Assembly: GCF_002368295.1 (NCBI RefSeq)
Contig: NZ_AP018248.1
Coordinates: 840,477 to 904,476 of the forward strand
Length of the DNA stretch: 64,000 nucleotides
Direction of reading: 5' to 3'
Origin: Tolypothrix tenuis PCC 7101
GTDB taxonomy: Bacteria; Cyanobacteriota; Cyanobacteriia; Cyanobacteriales; Nostocaceae
The notes under the pieces are model-generated. The model was not told where the DNA came from, ran no database searches, and was given only the letters and a program-made list of their open reading frames with translations. Below are positions 45,145 to 54,545 of the stretch, one piece after another (position 1 is the stretch's first letter; each line of letters starts with the position of its first letter). The translations under genes were made by a program, and so were the position numbers.

Positions 45145-45633
45145 ATGTTTTGGCGGCAAAGCTTGGCATTGATTTTGGGGATAATGGTATTATTCATTGC
45201 TCCTCCTGCACTGGCAGACTGGACTCATCCTCTGTCATTTAGCAATGCACAGTTAACGAGACATGATTTTTCGGGAGAGAGTTTGCAAGCAGCAGAGTTT
45301 TCTAATGCCAATTTAGAATTAGCTAACTTTACGGGTGCTGATTTACGGGGAGCAGTTTTGAGTGCTTCAGTAATGACAAAAGCAAACCTGCACGGGGCTG
45401 ATTTAACAAATGCAATGGTGGATCAGGTAAACTTAACTGGATCTGATTTAAGCGATACAGTTCTCAAAGAAGCCCTCTTGTTACGTGCAATTTTTACTGA
45501 TGTGAACATTAGTAATGCAGATTTCACGGATGCAGTTTTAGATAAGGCCCAAATTAAAGAACTTTGCGCCAAAGCCAGTGGTGTTAATTCTAAAACAGGT
45601 GTGCAAACCCGAGATTCTTTAGGATGTCAATGA
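45145..45633 (+). CDS. Exported pentapeptide-repeat protein (thylakoid lumen TL17-like)
   Basis: 162 residues. The signal peptide ends near APPALA-DW (residue ~25). About 16 pentapeptide repeats A(D/N)LxX follow, predicting a right-handed quadrilateral beta-helix. The C-terminal tail has a Cys pair (ELCAKASG...LGCQ). The overall form resembles lumenal pentapeptide proteins of plants and cyanobacteria; its role is unknown. Its TGA overlaps the purK ATG (ATGA), so the two genes are translationally coupled. Confidence 0.82.
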   Translation: MFWRQSLALILGIMVLFIAPPALADWTHPLSFSNAQLTRHDFSGESLQAAEFSNANLELANFTGADLRGAVLSASVMTKANLHGADLTNAMVDQVNLTGSDLSDTVLKEALLLRAIFTDVNISNADFTDAVLDKAQIKELCAKASGVNSKTGVQTRDSLGCQ

Positions 45634-46790
45634 AGCTTGTTGGTATAATCGGTGGCGGGCAACTCGCCTGGATGATGGGAGATGCAGCAAAAAAGTTAGG
45701 TGTAGATTTGCTGGTGCAAACTCCAAGTAAAAACGATCCGGCTGTGAGTATTGCTCAGGAAGCAGTTTTTGCCCCAGTTGATGACGCTGCTAGTACAGCA
45801 GTGTTAGCGAAAAAGAGCGATGTCATCACCTTTGAAAACGAATTTGTCAACCTCGATGCTTTATCTACCCTAGAAAAACAAGGTGTTTGTTTCCGTCCCC
45901 GATTAGCGGCTTTAGCACCGCTTTTAGATAAATATCATCAACGCTGCTATTTACAAGAATTAAGCTTACCTGTTCCCAATTTTTTCGCTGTTGAAGAAAA
46001 TTTAAATACTGTCCAGCTACAAAACATCCAATCTAAAATCGAACATTTGGGGTTTCCTGTAGTTGTCAAATCTCGTCGTCATGGGTATGACGGTCAAGGC
46101 ACTTTTATAATTAAGGATGGGGCTAGTTTGAAGGAAAAGCTAACTCCCAATCCATCACTATTTTTAGTAGAAGAATTTGTACCCTTTGAGCGAGAGTTAG
46201 CAATCATCGCAGCTCGTTCTGTAGAAGGCAAAGTTGTGACATATCCAGTTGTGGAAACCCAACAAGAACAACAGGTTTGTCGCCGAGTGATTGCGCCAGC
46301 CGAGATTACGTCCAATCAAGCAGCAGAAATAGAAGCGATCGCCCATACTTTATTAAATAGCCTACAAGCAGTGGGAGTCTTTGGGATAGAACTATTTCTC
46401 ACCCCAGATGGTAAAGTCTTAGTCAACGAAATAGCTCCTCGTACGCATAATTCTGGGCATTTTTCCCTAGATGCTTGTGAAACATCCCAATTTGAGCAAC
46501 ACCTGAGAGCAGTTTGTGGTTTGGCTTTGGGGAATACCGCCATCAAAACCCCTAGCGCTGTGATGGTAAACTTGCTAGGTTACGAAACTTCTCACAGCGA
46601 CTACCAAAGCAAACGCCAGAAAATGGCAGAAATTCCCCAATCTTACATTCATTGGTACGGCAAGACAGAATCCCGTCCTGGGCGTAAGTTAGGACACGTC
46701 ACCGTTTTGCTAGATAGTCAAAACCGCGACGAGGCGATCGCGATCGCCCACACCATAGAATCTATCTGGTATCCCAGTGAATTTTTCTAG
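45630..46790 (+). CDS. purK: N5-carboxyaminoimidazole ribonucleotide synthase
   Basis: ATP-grasp enzyme making N5-CAIR from AIR, bicarbonate and ATP, feeding PurE. About 386 residues: N-terminal KLVGIIGGGQLAWMM, FPVVVKSRRHGYDGQGTF (ATP-grasp), VEEFVPFERELAII, and VNEIAPRTHNSGHFS. ATG 45630 is preferred, as it forms an ATGA overlap with the pentapeptide gene; ATG 45624 is in frame and possible. The gene is followed directly by the 6S RNA gene, a known cyanobacterial arrangement. Confidence 0.93.
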   Translation: MKLVGIIGGGQLAWMMGDAAKKLGVDLLVQTPSKNDPAVSIAQEAVFAPVDDAASTAVLAKKSDVITFENEFVNLDALSTLEKQGVCFRPRLAALAPLLDKYHQRCYLQELSLPVPNFFAVEENLNTVQLQNIQSKIEHLGFPVVVKSRRHGYDGQGTFIIKDGASLKEKLTPNPSLFLVEEFVPFERELAIIAARSVEGKVVTYPVVETQQEQQVCRRVIAPAEITSNQAAEIEAIAHTLLNSLQAVGVFGIELFLTPDGKVLVNEIAPRTHNSGHFSLDACETSQFEQHLRAVCGLALGNTAIKTPSAVMVNLLGYETSHSDYQSKRQKMAEIPQSYIHWYGKTESRPGRKLGHVTVLLDSQNRDEAIAIAHTIESIWYPSEFF

Positions 46791-46829
46791 AAAATTTCTT
46801 TATTGAACACACAACAACTTTTTGAAAGC

Positions 46830-46835
46830 TATAAT
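46830..46835 (+). promoter_or_regulatory. -10 box (TATAAT) of the 6S RNA gene
   Basis: A perfect TATAAT lies 6-7 bp before the predicted 6S RNA 5' end, 40 bp after the purK stop. Confidence 0.65.
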
Positions 46836-46840
46836 GAGTT

Positions 46841-47026
46841 AGTTGCACTACGACGTTGGTGACTGCCATCAAGTTTTTTGATCTATGTCTTTAAAGAAAA
46901 GGGAATCAAAGAGTTCTCGTGGCAGTAGACCGGGCAAGTACCCGGAAACTTTAAACGAGCAATTTAGATACCCACCTGGTTTAACCAGGTCATAAACTTA
47001 GGTAAAACGGCGTCGCGGTGAACTCA
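46841..47026 (+). ncRNA. ssaA: 6S RNA
   Basis: A non-coding RNA of about 186 nt that binds RNA polymerase holoenzyme as a promoter mimic. Position downstream of purK is the reported cyanobacterial location. A TATAAT box precedes it. The 5' end AGTTGCACTACGACGTT can pair with the 3' end AACGGCGTCGCGGTGAACT to form the closing stem. Inside are ACCGGGCAAGTACCCGG-like and ACCTGGTTTAACCAGGT hairpins, and a terminator follows. Exact ends are estimates (a few nt either way). Identified from position and structure, not by a search. Confidence 0.82.
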
Positions 47027-47033
47027 AAATTTT

Positions 47034-47068
47034 AAGCTCCCAAGTTGGTCAAACTTTGGGAGCTTTAA
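47034..47068 (+). terminator. Terminator of 6S RNA
   Basis: AAGCTCCCAA (47034-47043) pairs with TTGGGAGCTT (47056-47065), with TTAATT after. Confidence 0.75.
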
Positions 47069-47082
47069 TTATGTTTGTCATT

Positions 47083-47149
47083 TGGTAATGGGTAATGGGT
47101 AATGGGTAATGGGTAATGGGTAATGGGTAATGGGTAATGGGTAATTGGT
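47083..47149 (+). repeat. (GGTAATG)n heptamer array
   Basis: Nine or so almost perfect copies of GGTAATG end in GGTAATT. This is one of the longest heptamer runs in the window. Confidence 0.95.
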
Positions 47150-47325
47150 GTTTGTTATTTTTCCTCCCCTGCTCCCTGCCCCCCTGCTTTTTCCCAATGC
47201 CTCATGCTCAATGCCCAAATTTTATTTTAATTTAAACCAATTTTGTATAAATTGATTCGGAATTAAGTAAGCTTGAGAGTTAATATGGCCTGATTGCGTT
47301 AAATTGTGGTTAAAGCTACAAAAAA

Positions 47326-48594
47326 TTGTCAAAACAACAATTGATCAATACCGTGTTCCCAGCCTCGGTTTTCCATCTAGACAATGGTTTAACGTTTATT
47401 CATCAAGAAATACCGACTACCCCTGTAGTTGTAGCTGATGTGTGGGTGCGTGCTGGAGCAACCTTAGAACCAGAACCCTGGTTTGGCATGGCTCACTTTT
47501 TGGAACACATGATTTTTAAAGGTACAGCGAGTCTACCGCCTGGGGTCTTTGATTATAACATCGAAAATAAAGGTGGAGTGAGTAATGCGGCTACAAGCTA
47601 CGATTATGCTCATTATTCCCTAACAACAGCTGCCCCTTACTTGCACGAAACTCTACCGCATTTGAGTGAGTTATTGCTGAATGCAGCAATTCCAGATCAT
47701 GAATTTATCCGCGAACGGGATGTAGTTTTAGAGGAAATTCGCTCTTACCACGATGACCCAGATTGGTTGGGATTTCAGGCGCTAATTCAGAGCGTTTACC
47801 ACAAGCACCCTTATGGACGTTCAGTGCTGGGTACAGAAAAACAACTGATGCAGCAGTCACCAGAAGCAATGCGCTGTTTTCACCGTGCTCATTACCAACC
47901 AGAAAATATGACGGTGGTAATTGTAGGTGGGATGAATCAACAATCAGCTTTAGATTTAGTTAATTGCTCTTTTGGTAATTTTGCTGAACCTTCTGATTGT
48001 CCCTTAGTAGAAAAAAGCCAAAACCCAATCATTGAGGGAATTAAGCGTCAAGAATTGAGTTTACCCAGGCTAGAACAGGCGCGGTTGATGATGGCGTGGC
48101 TGGCTCCTGGTGTGGAACAACTCCGCACAGCTTATGGTTTAGATTTACTGTCCGTTTTGCTCGCAGAAGGAAGAACTTCACGATTAGTCCGTGATTTGCG
48201 AGAAGAACTACAATTAGTACAAGGGATCTGTAGTAATTTTTCCCTGCAACGGGAATCCAGTTTATTTACAATTACTGCTTGGTTAGAACCAGAGCATTTG
48301 GAGAAAGTTGAGTTTTTGATTCGCGCCCACTTGGAAGATTTGCAAAATCAGCCCATCAGCCAGCATGAATTAGACCGCACACGCAGGCTGCTGTGTAATG
48401 AGTATGCGTTTTCTACAGAAACGCCCAATCAACTTACTGGCCTTTACGGATACTACAATACGATCGCCCGAGCTGAATTAGCAGTTACATATCCTCAACA
48501 AGTTTTGTCTTTTGATGCCCAAGAACTGCAACAATTAGCTAAACAGTATCTTTCACCGCACAATTACGCTGTTACTATTCTTAAACCCTGTTAG
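47326..48594 (+). CDS. M16-family zinc peptidase (catalytic subunit)
   Basis: The 422-residue insulinase/processing-peptidase-like protein has the inverted zinc motif HFLEH at H57-E60-H61 and the third ligand glutamate in ERDVVLEEIRSYHDDPD (about 70 residues later). The second, non-catalytic half carries a weaker fold. A partner gene without zinc ligands lies 500 bp downstream, so the pair probably forms a heterodimer, as in mitochondrial MPP and some bacterial M16 pairs. The start is TTG 47326; no ATG is near. Substrate unknown. Confidence 0.85.
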   Translation: MSKQQLINTVFPASVFHLDNGLTFIHQEIPTTPVVVADVWVRAGATLEPEPWFGMAHFLEHMIFKGTASLPPGVFDYNIENKGGVSNAATSYDYAHYSLTTAAPYLHETLPHLSELLLNAAIPDHEFIRERDVVLEEIRSYHDDPDWLGFQALIQSVYHKHPYGRSVLGTEKQLMQQSPEAMRCFHRAHYQPENMTVVIVGGMNQQSALDLVNCSFGNFAEPSDCPLVEKSQNPIIEGIKRQELSLPRLEQARLMMAWLAPGVEQLRTAYGLDLLSVLLAEGRTSRLVRDLREELQLVQGICSNFSLQRESSLFTITAWLEPEHLEKVEFLIRAHLEDLQNQPISQHELDRTRRLLCNEYAFSTETPNQLTGLYGYYNTIARAELAVTYPQQVLSFDAQELQQLAKQYLSPHNYAVTILKPC

Positions 48595-49090
48595 TCATTA
48601 GTCATTCACTAAGGACTGTTGATCATAGCAATTTTAGATTTTAAATTTTAGATTTTAAATTTAAAATTACTTCGGTTAACACTAGTACTACAAGGCGCAA
48701 GTCAACAGTCGAAATTAATGCAGCGTAAGCGTTTCGTTGATTTGAAATGGTTTGTTTATTTCCGCCGTATTTTACTAGGCATTTCGTGCAACTGTGGGAG
48801 GGACTTCCAAATAAAACAATATCCTATAGCTGTGTCAGCAGAAAAAGAATAGAATCGTTACCTTAACTTTTAAAACTGGATAATTTCATTTCTGGAAGTC
48901 CCCGCAGGACAATAGAACAAATCCAAAATTTTATATTTAAAATTCTTGAGCCAAATAATCTTGTGGTTGGGGTCAATCCCAAGTTTGAAATCCCCAATTC
49001 TAAATCACGCCACTTGCTACAACGGAGGGAACCTCCGCAACGCAGTGGCTCCAAAATCCAAAATCGATTGATTGCTTCTTTCCCTGACTA
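48595..49090. other. Spacer with ATTTTAGATTTTAAA repeats and a short dispersed hairpin at 49009-49049
   Basis: GCCACTtGC...CGGAGG-gaa-CCTCCG...GCAGTGGC is a two-level perfect hairpin of the short dispersed repeat type. Fragments of the taaatttaaaatt repeat lie at 48630-48670. No gene. Confidence 0.65.
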
Positions 49091-50389
49091 ATGACTCAAA
49101 CTGTGAACTCATCCTTATCTCATTCTCCGATCCACCGTACAGTATTAAGCAATGGCATTGTCGTATTAGTGGCAGAGAATCCCGCAGCAGATATTATTGC
49201 AGCGCGAATTTTTGTCCGTGCGGGAAGTTGTGCTGAAGACCGGGATCAAGCAGGTCTGGCGCATTTACTCTCAGCAGTGATGACTAAAGGATGCGATGGA
49301 CTGTCTAGCTTGCAAATTGCGGAAAAAGTCGAATCAGTGGGTGCAAGTTTAAGTACAGATACCGCCACTGATTATTTTTTGCTGTCCCTGAAGACTGTGA
49401 CATCAGATTTTAGGGAAATATTAACATTGGCTGGGCTGATTTTGCGATCGCCTACCTTTCCTGAAACGCAAGTGGAACTCGAACGGCGTTTAGCGCTACA
49501 AGATATTCGCTCCCAAAAAGAACAGCCGTTTACCATCGCTTTTGAGCAACTACGTCAAACAATGTATCAAAATCATCCCTATGCTATGTCAGTACTAGGC
49601 GATGAAACAACTATGAGTCGCTTAACTCGCGATGATTTAGCTAATTATCACAAGACTTATTTTCGTCCAGATCGGGTAGTAATTAGTATTGCTGGCAGAA
49701 TCACACCAGAGGAAGCTGTTAATCTCGTCGAAGAAGTTTTTAGTGATTGGCAACCTCCAGCAGAAACTCAGCCAGTATTAAATTTACCCGAAATTCAGGT
49801 ACAACCCCAGCGCCAACTTCACCCCCTCCAAACCCAGCAATCAATTGTCATGCTGGGTTATTTAGGGCCAGCCGTGAGTTCTGCTGACTACGCCGCCTTG
49901 AAGTTACTATCTACCTATTTAGGAAATGGGCTTTCTAGCCGCTTATTTGTGGAATTGCGCGAAAAGCAGGGTCTAGCTTACGAAGTCTCAGCATTTTATC
50001 CTACTAGGCTGTTTCCTGCTTCCTTTGTGGTTTATATGGGTACAGCACCAGACAATACTACTGTTGCACTGCAAGGGTTAAAGAAAGAAGTAGATTTGCT
50101 TTGTACTACTGAAGTAGCTGCTGATGCACTCCAAGCTGCTAAAAACAAGATATTGGGACAATACGCCCTTGGTAAACAAACTAATGGGCAAATTGCTCAG
50201 ATATATGGCTGGTATGAAGTTTTAGGCTTAGGAATTGAATTTGACCGTGAATTTCAGGAGTTAATTGCATCGGTAAATGTTGCAGATAGTATGGCTGCTG
50301 CTTGTCGGTATTTACAGGAACCTTACTTGTCTTTAGTGGGGCCAGAGGAAGCAATTAATAATGCTTTTAGCTCAGGAACTTCTAAATAG
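49091..50389 (+). CDS. M16-family peptidase-like protein, non-catalytic subunit
   Basis: A 432-residue M16 homologue. Where the zinc motif HxxEH is expected it reads HLLSA (H58-L59-L60-S61-A62), so zinc cannot be bound. It retains the C-terminal active-site partner residues in SSRLFVELREKQGLAYEVSAFY (Arg and Tyr that contact substrate). This combination marks the R/Y subunit of M16 heterodimers. ATG 49091. The upstream gene at 47326 supplies the metal site. Confidence 0.85.
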   Translation: MTQTVNSSLSHSPIHRTVLSNGIVVLVAENPAADIIAARIFVRAGSCAEDRDQAGLAHLLSAVMTKGCDGLSSLQIAEKVESVGASLSTDTATDYFLLSLKTVTSDFREILTLAGLILRSPTFPETQVELERRLALQDIRSQKEQPFTIAFEQLRQTMYQNHPYAMSVLGDETTMSRLTRDDLANYHKTYFRPDRVVISIAGRITPEEAVNLVEEVFSDWQPPAETQPVLNLPEIQVQPQRQLHPLQTQQSIVMLGYLGPAVSSADYAALKLLSTYLGNGLSSRLFVELREKQGLAYEVSAFYPTRLFPASFVVYMGTAPDNTTVALQGLKKEVDLLCTTEVAADALQAAKNKILGQYALGKQTNGQIAQIYGWYEVLGLGIEFDREFQELIASVNVADSMAAACRYLQEPYLSLVGPEEAINNAFSSGTSK

Positions 50390-50468
50390 AAAATATCCTA
50401 TTGTTGTGCCAGCAAAGGAAACAGTCTCAAGGAGAAAATTTCACCGCCATCCATGAAAGTTGGTATGA

Positions 50469-50493
50469 ATGCGTTACGCTATCGCTAACGCAT
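50469..50493. repeat. Short palindromic repeat
   Basis: ATGCGTTA-n9-TAACGCAT forms a perfect 8-bp hairpin, a common spacer motif in Nostocales. The related sequence gcgtaatgcgtagg occurs at 63491. Confidence 0.6.
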
Positions 50494-50684
50494 CCTACGT
50501 GAATTACGTAAACTAATCTTTTAAGGTACAAATTACTAATTCCGCAATTTGGCTGCTGACAGCTCAAATCAACGTAGTACGATTGTTCAAGTGAAGGGTA
50601 AGCCTTGCGTGACGAGAAGCGATCGCTCGCCAATAGGCACCCTAAAATGAGAGCAAAAGAAGATTATTCAAACAAGCACACTCC

Positions 50685-53120
50685 ATGCGTATCTCTTTAA
50701 GCTGGCTGCGGGAACTAGTAGAAATAAAACTTAGCCCGGAAGAATTAGCCGAAACCCTCACAATGGCTGGGTTTGAAGTAGAAGATATTGAAGACCGCCG
50801 CACTTGGGCCAATGGCGTTGTTGTGGGGAGAGTGCTTGAGCGTCAACCCCACCCCAACGCTGATAAATTAAGTGTTTGTCAAGTAGATATTGGCGCAGCT
50901 GAGACTTTAAATATTGTCTGTGGTGCTGCAAATGTCCGGGCAGATATTTATGTGCCAGTTGCTACTATAGGTACTTATTTACCAAATATCGATTTAAAAA
51001 TTAAGCCTGCGAAATTGCGTGGTGTTCCTTCTCAAGGAATGATCTGTTCTTTAAAAGAACTAGGCTTACCCACCGATTTTGATGGTATTCATATTTTTCC
51101 CCAAGAAAATCTCTCCTTGGGTAGCGATGTGCGTCCTTTGCTGGGTTTAGAAGATGTCATTTTAGATGTCACCGCCACAGCCAACCGCGCTGATGCCTTG
51201 AGTATGGTAGGTATAGCTAGGGAAGTTGCGGCTTTAACAGGTGGTAAACTCAGCATTCCGCAACCAGGGGAAGTTTCCATTAGCCAAAGCGGGGGAAATT
51301 TAGCTGTAAGCGTTTCGGAAACTCAAGCTTGTCCTGCTTATATTGGCACAGTTATTGAACAGGTAAAAATAGCTCCTTCTCCTGGGTGGTTGCAACAACG
51401 CCTACAGGCTGCTGGCGTGCGACCAATCAATAATGTTGTGGATATTACCAACTATGTGTTGTTGGAATGGGGACAACCGTTACACGCATTTGACAGAGAA
51501 CGCCTGAAATCTGTAGCCGGAAGCGATAATGTGACGATTGGCGTGCGCTTCGCCAGTGCAGGAGAATCCTTCAAAACCTTAGATGGACAAACCCGTACCC
51601 TCTCAGCCCAAAACTTATTAATCACCGCCAACAACAAACCAGTGGCGATCGCAGGGGTGATGGGTGGAGAAGAAACGGAAGTTTTTGAAGGTACGCAAAG
51701 CCTTGTATTAGAAGCAGCCTTATTTGATTCCGTAGCGATTCGCCGTTCTTCTCGTGGTGTTGGTTTAAGAAGTGAATCTTCTGGCAGATACGAACGGGGC
51801 GTGAACCGCGCTGAATTAGAAGTAGCCTGTCGTCGTGCTTTGTCGCTGCTAACAGAATTAGCTGATGGCGTAATTACCCAACAAGAAATCGCCGATACTC
51901 GCCCCGACCCTTCAACCTGGACGCGTTCCATTGCGCTGCGCTTAGACCGAGTTAATCAAGTACTGGGGCCAATTGACTTAGGCGAAGAAACAGGAGAACT
52001 GGAAGAAAAGGACGTTGAGCGGATTTTAACTGCACTTGGTTGTGAACTCACCTCCACTGGCGATCGCTCGTGGAAAGTTTCTGTACCACCCTACCGTTAC
52101 CGCGACTTAGAACGGGAAATTGATTTAATTGAAGAAATCGCCCGGCTTTACGGCTATGACAACTTTTGTGATACCTTACCCCACAAAGCAGAAGCCGGCT
52201 ATTTACCTTTAGATCAAGAACTCATCCGCAAATTGCGCGCTTTGTTCCGCGCCGCCGGACTGACAGAATTAATTCAATATTCTCTAGTGAAGCCAGGGGA
52301 AAACAGACAAATAGTCCTGTCAAACCCCTTATTTGTTGAATATTCCGCATTGCGAACCGATTTAATCTCTGGGTTAATTGACGCTTTTCAATACAACCTC
52401 GAACAAGGAAACGGTTCACTCAACGGCTTTGAAATTGGGCGGATTTTCTCACGCGAAGAAGATGGATTACAAGAAAACGAAGCGATCGCGGGAATTATGG
52501 GAGGCGATCGCACTCTCAGCCAATGGACAAACAGCGGACGCGAACAACCCATGACTTGGTATGAAGCCAAGGGCATTCTCGACAGCGTATTTGGCCAGCT
52601 TGGTTTACAAGTAGAATATCAGCCTGATTGCCGCGATCCACGCCTACACCCAGGACGCACAGCTTCTCTCTGGATTAGAGGTAACAGCCTGGGAATTTTT
52701 GGTCAACTCCATCCCCAACTGCGGCGAGAAAAAGGTTTACCAGATTCCGTCTACGCATTTCAACTAGATACAGATGTGCTGTTAGATGCCCTGGATCAAG
52801 ACGAAATTCTCACCCCAGTATTTAAATCCTATTCCACCTACCCAGCCAGCGATCGCGATATCGCCTTTTTCGCACCTGTGAAAGTTACAGTCGCCGAAAT
52901 CGAAAAAGCGATTAACAAAGCAGGTAAAGAACTACTAGAGTCCGTGGAATTATTCGATGAATATCGCGGTGAAAACGTCCCCACCGGACAGCGTAGTTTA
53001 GCCTTCCGCCTAATTTACCGTGCCAGCGATCGCACCCTCACTGATGCCGAAGTTGAACCAGTACACAACAAAGTTCGCGAAGCTTTGGTAGAGAAATTTG
53101 GCGTGAATTTGAGAAGTTAG
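50685..53120 (+). CDS. pheT: Phenylalanine--tRNA ligase beta subunit
   Basis: The 811-residue beta subunit of the alpha2-beta2 synthetase. The tRNA-binding (EMAP-like) domain lies at ~39-150 (GRVLERQPHPNADKLSVCQV), B3/B4 editing domain at ~210-400 (IGTVIEQ...LEWGQPLHAFDRERL), B5 domain at ~410-490, the catalytic-like core, and the C-terminal ferredoxin-fold anticodon-binding domain (FKSYSTYPASDRDIAFFAP). ATG 50685. pheS is not in the window. The stop codon is followed at once by a repeat cluster. Confidence 0.96.
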   Translation: MRISLSWLRELVEIKLSPEELAETLTMAGFEVEDIEDRRTWANGVVVGRVLERQPHPNADKLSVCQVDIGAAETLNIVCGAANVRADIYVPVATIGTYLPNIDLKIKPAKLRGVPSQGMICSLKELGLPTDFDGIHIFPQENLSLGSDVRPLLGLEDVILDVTATANRADALSMVGIAREVAALTGGKLSIPQPGEVSISQSGGNLAVSVSETQACPAYIGTVIEQVKIAPSPGWLQQRLQAAGVRPINNVVDITNYVLLEWGQPLHAFDRERLKSVAGSDNVTIGVRFASAGESFKTLDGQTRTLSAQNLLITANNKPVAIAGVMGGEETEVFEGTQSLVLEAALFDSVAIRRSSRGVGLRSESSGRYERGVNRAELEVACRRALSLLTELADGVITQQEIADTRPDPSTWTRSIALRLDRVNQVLGPIDLGEETGELEEKDVERILTALGCELTSTGDRSWKVSVPPYRYRDLEREIDLIEEIARLYGYDNFCDTLPHKAEAGYLPLDQELIRKLRALFRAAGLTELIQYSLVKPGENRQIVLSNPLFVEYSALRTDLISGLIDAFQYNLEQGNGSLNGFEIGRIFSREEDGLQENEAIAGIMGGDRTLSQWTNSGREQPMTWYEAKGILDSVFGQLGLQVEYQPDCRDPRLHPGRTASLWIRGNSLGIFGQLHPQLRREKGLPDSVYAFQLDTDVLLDALDQDEILTPVFKSYSTYPASDRDIAFFAPVKVTVAEIEKAINKAGKELLESVELFDEYRGENVPTGQRSLAFRLIYRASDRTLTDAEVEPVHNKVREALVEKFGVNLRS

Positions 53121-53290
53121 GGATTGGGGACTGGGGATTGGGTATTGGGGGACTGGGGATTGGGGGCTGGGGACTAGGAGAAAGCAGGGGGGCTGGGAGC
53201 AGGGAGCAGGGGGGAAAATAACAAACACCAATTACCAATTACCAATTACCCATTACCCATTACCTAATGACAAATAACAAATAACAAAGG
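53121..53290 (+). repeat. Composite heptamer cluster beginning at the pheT stop
   Basis: GGGGATT/GGGGACT/GGGGGCT units (about eight) are followed by a gcaggggggctgggagcaggg block, then aacaccaattaccaattacc and CAAATAA units. Nearly the same composite recurs at 53572 and 61027. Confidence 0.9.
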
Positions 53291-53301
53291 ACAAATACCA
53301 A

Positions 53302-53571
53302 ATGCCCAAATATGTATTGTGGGGAAGCTACTGCGAGGATGTTTTAGAAAAACGCGCCCCTTATCGTCAAGCCCATTTAGATGGGTTAGCTAAACAAAAA
53401 GAATCTGGTGTGCTGATTACAATCGGCCCTACTAAAGATGTCACCAAAGTTTTTGGTATTTATGAAGCCGATGACGAAGCCACCGTACGCCAGTTGATTG
53501 AAAATGATCCCTACTGGCAAAACGGTATTTGGACAGAATACTCAGTTCAAGAGTGGATACAGGCGATTTGA
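53302..53571 (+). CDS. YciI-family protein
   Basis: The 89-residue protein has the ferredoxin-like YCII fold, with a conserved histidine in RQAHLDGL (about H25) and an aspartate in NDPY near residue 70 that pair in the active-site pocket. Members are dimeric and include dehydrochlorinases and unknown enzymes; the function here is not known. ATG 53302. It sits between two copies of the same composite repeat. Confidence 0.85.
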   Translation: MPKYVLWGSYCEDVLEKRAPYRQAHLDGLAKQKESGVLITIGPTKDVTKVFGIYEADDEATVRQLIENDPYWQNGIWTEYSVQEWIQAI

Positions 53572-53700
53572 TTGGGGATTGGGGACGAGGAAAAAGCAGG
53601 GGGGCAGGGAGCAGGGAGCAGGGGGAAAAATAACAAACACCAATTACCCATTACCCATTACCCATTACCCATTACCCATTACCCCCTTCCCCATTCCCAA
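53572..53700 (+). repeat. Composite heptamer cluster beginning at the yciI stop
   Basis: It begins immediately after TGA 53569-53571 with TTGGGGATTGGGGA, followed by the gcagggagcaggg block and then five TACCCAT units. Confidence 0.9.
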
Positions 53701-53859
53701 TTTCTAGCTTTTTACAGATGCGATCGCCTGCTTGTATATGGGATGATCGGTATTCACGCCATAACGAATCGTGGTTGTTGTCTAGAATAAAAATAAAGTC
53801 AGTAAATACAACAACTTCGGTTGTGTGAGCATTTTTGGACTTTTTGAGAAAATACCGCT

Positions 53860-54270
53860 ATGAATCTCAACTTAAAACGCACATTTCTACCCGGCTTGAT
53901 GGCTGCAACTTTAGCCGGCGGTACCTTAATCCCTGCTAAACCGGCTTCTGCTGATATGTTACGCGATATCGGTATTGGCGCAGGTGCAGGTGTAGTCACT
54001 GGTGCTGTCAGAGGAAATGGTGCCGTCATCAATAATGCCATCAAAGGTGCTGCGGCTGGTGCTGCGGTGAATGCTGTCCACGGTACAAGAAGGCAAGCAC
54101 GTAACCGCAGAGTTGGTAACTTAGGTCAAGACGTGGGAGTTGGCGCAGCAGCTAGTACAGTTACAGGTATCATTCTGCATGGCACCAAAAATCCTGGTGG
54201 TGATGCGATCGATGGTGCAGCTGCGGGTGCAGCAATCAACGTTCTCACCAATGGTCGTAGAAATAGATAA
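53860..54270 (+). CDS. Exported glycine-zipper protein, unknown function
   Basis: 136 residues. The signal peptide is cleaved near PASA-DM (residue ~32). Two glycine-zipper membrane-type segments follow (GIGAGAGVVTGAV, GAAAGAAVNAV, then GVGAAASTVTGI and GAAAGAAINVL), with a basic linker (RRQARNRR) between. Glycine zippers pack membrane helices or form pores; the precise role is unknown. ATG 53860. Confidence 0.7.
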   Translation: MNLNLKRTFLPGLMAATLAGGTLIPAKPASADMLRDIGIGAGAGVVTGAVRGNGAVINNAIKGAAAGAAVNAVHGTRRQARNRRVGNLGQDVGVGAAASTVTGIILHGTKNPGGDAIDGAAAGAAINVLTNGRRNR

Positions 54271-54458
54271 TCCACAATCCATAATTAATCCATAATTTGT
54301 AGTTAAACAATTACGAATTATGGATGATGGATTCAGGGAATTCCCAATCACAAATCTCTCAGATTTTCTTGTAGGATAAGGATTTTGAGTTTCCAGAATC
54401 CATACATTTTGTCCATTTCGCTCTCTAATAGGCATAACTTAACTTTTGATTATGCCTG

Positions 54459-54492
54459 AAAAAAATATTCCCTAGCCAAGCTAGGGAATATT
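54459..54492 (-). terminator. Terminator of the small gene at 54546-54761
   Basis: AATATTCCCTAGC-caa-GCTAGGGAATATT is a perfect 13-bp stem (54464-54492). On the minus strand it is followed by T8 (A-run at 54459-54465). Confidence 0.85.
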
Positions 54493-54545
54493 AATAAAAA
54501 ACATTAAAAGCCTAAAACAATTATTCCGAGTTTGAAATTCGCTGA

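Noticed and set aside
53498..53790. Two 70-codon frames running from the end of yciI through heptamer repeats
   Set aside because: Both translate repeats (THYPLPITHYPLP) and overlap yciI in another frame.
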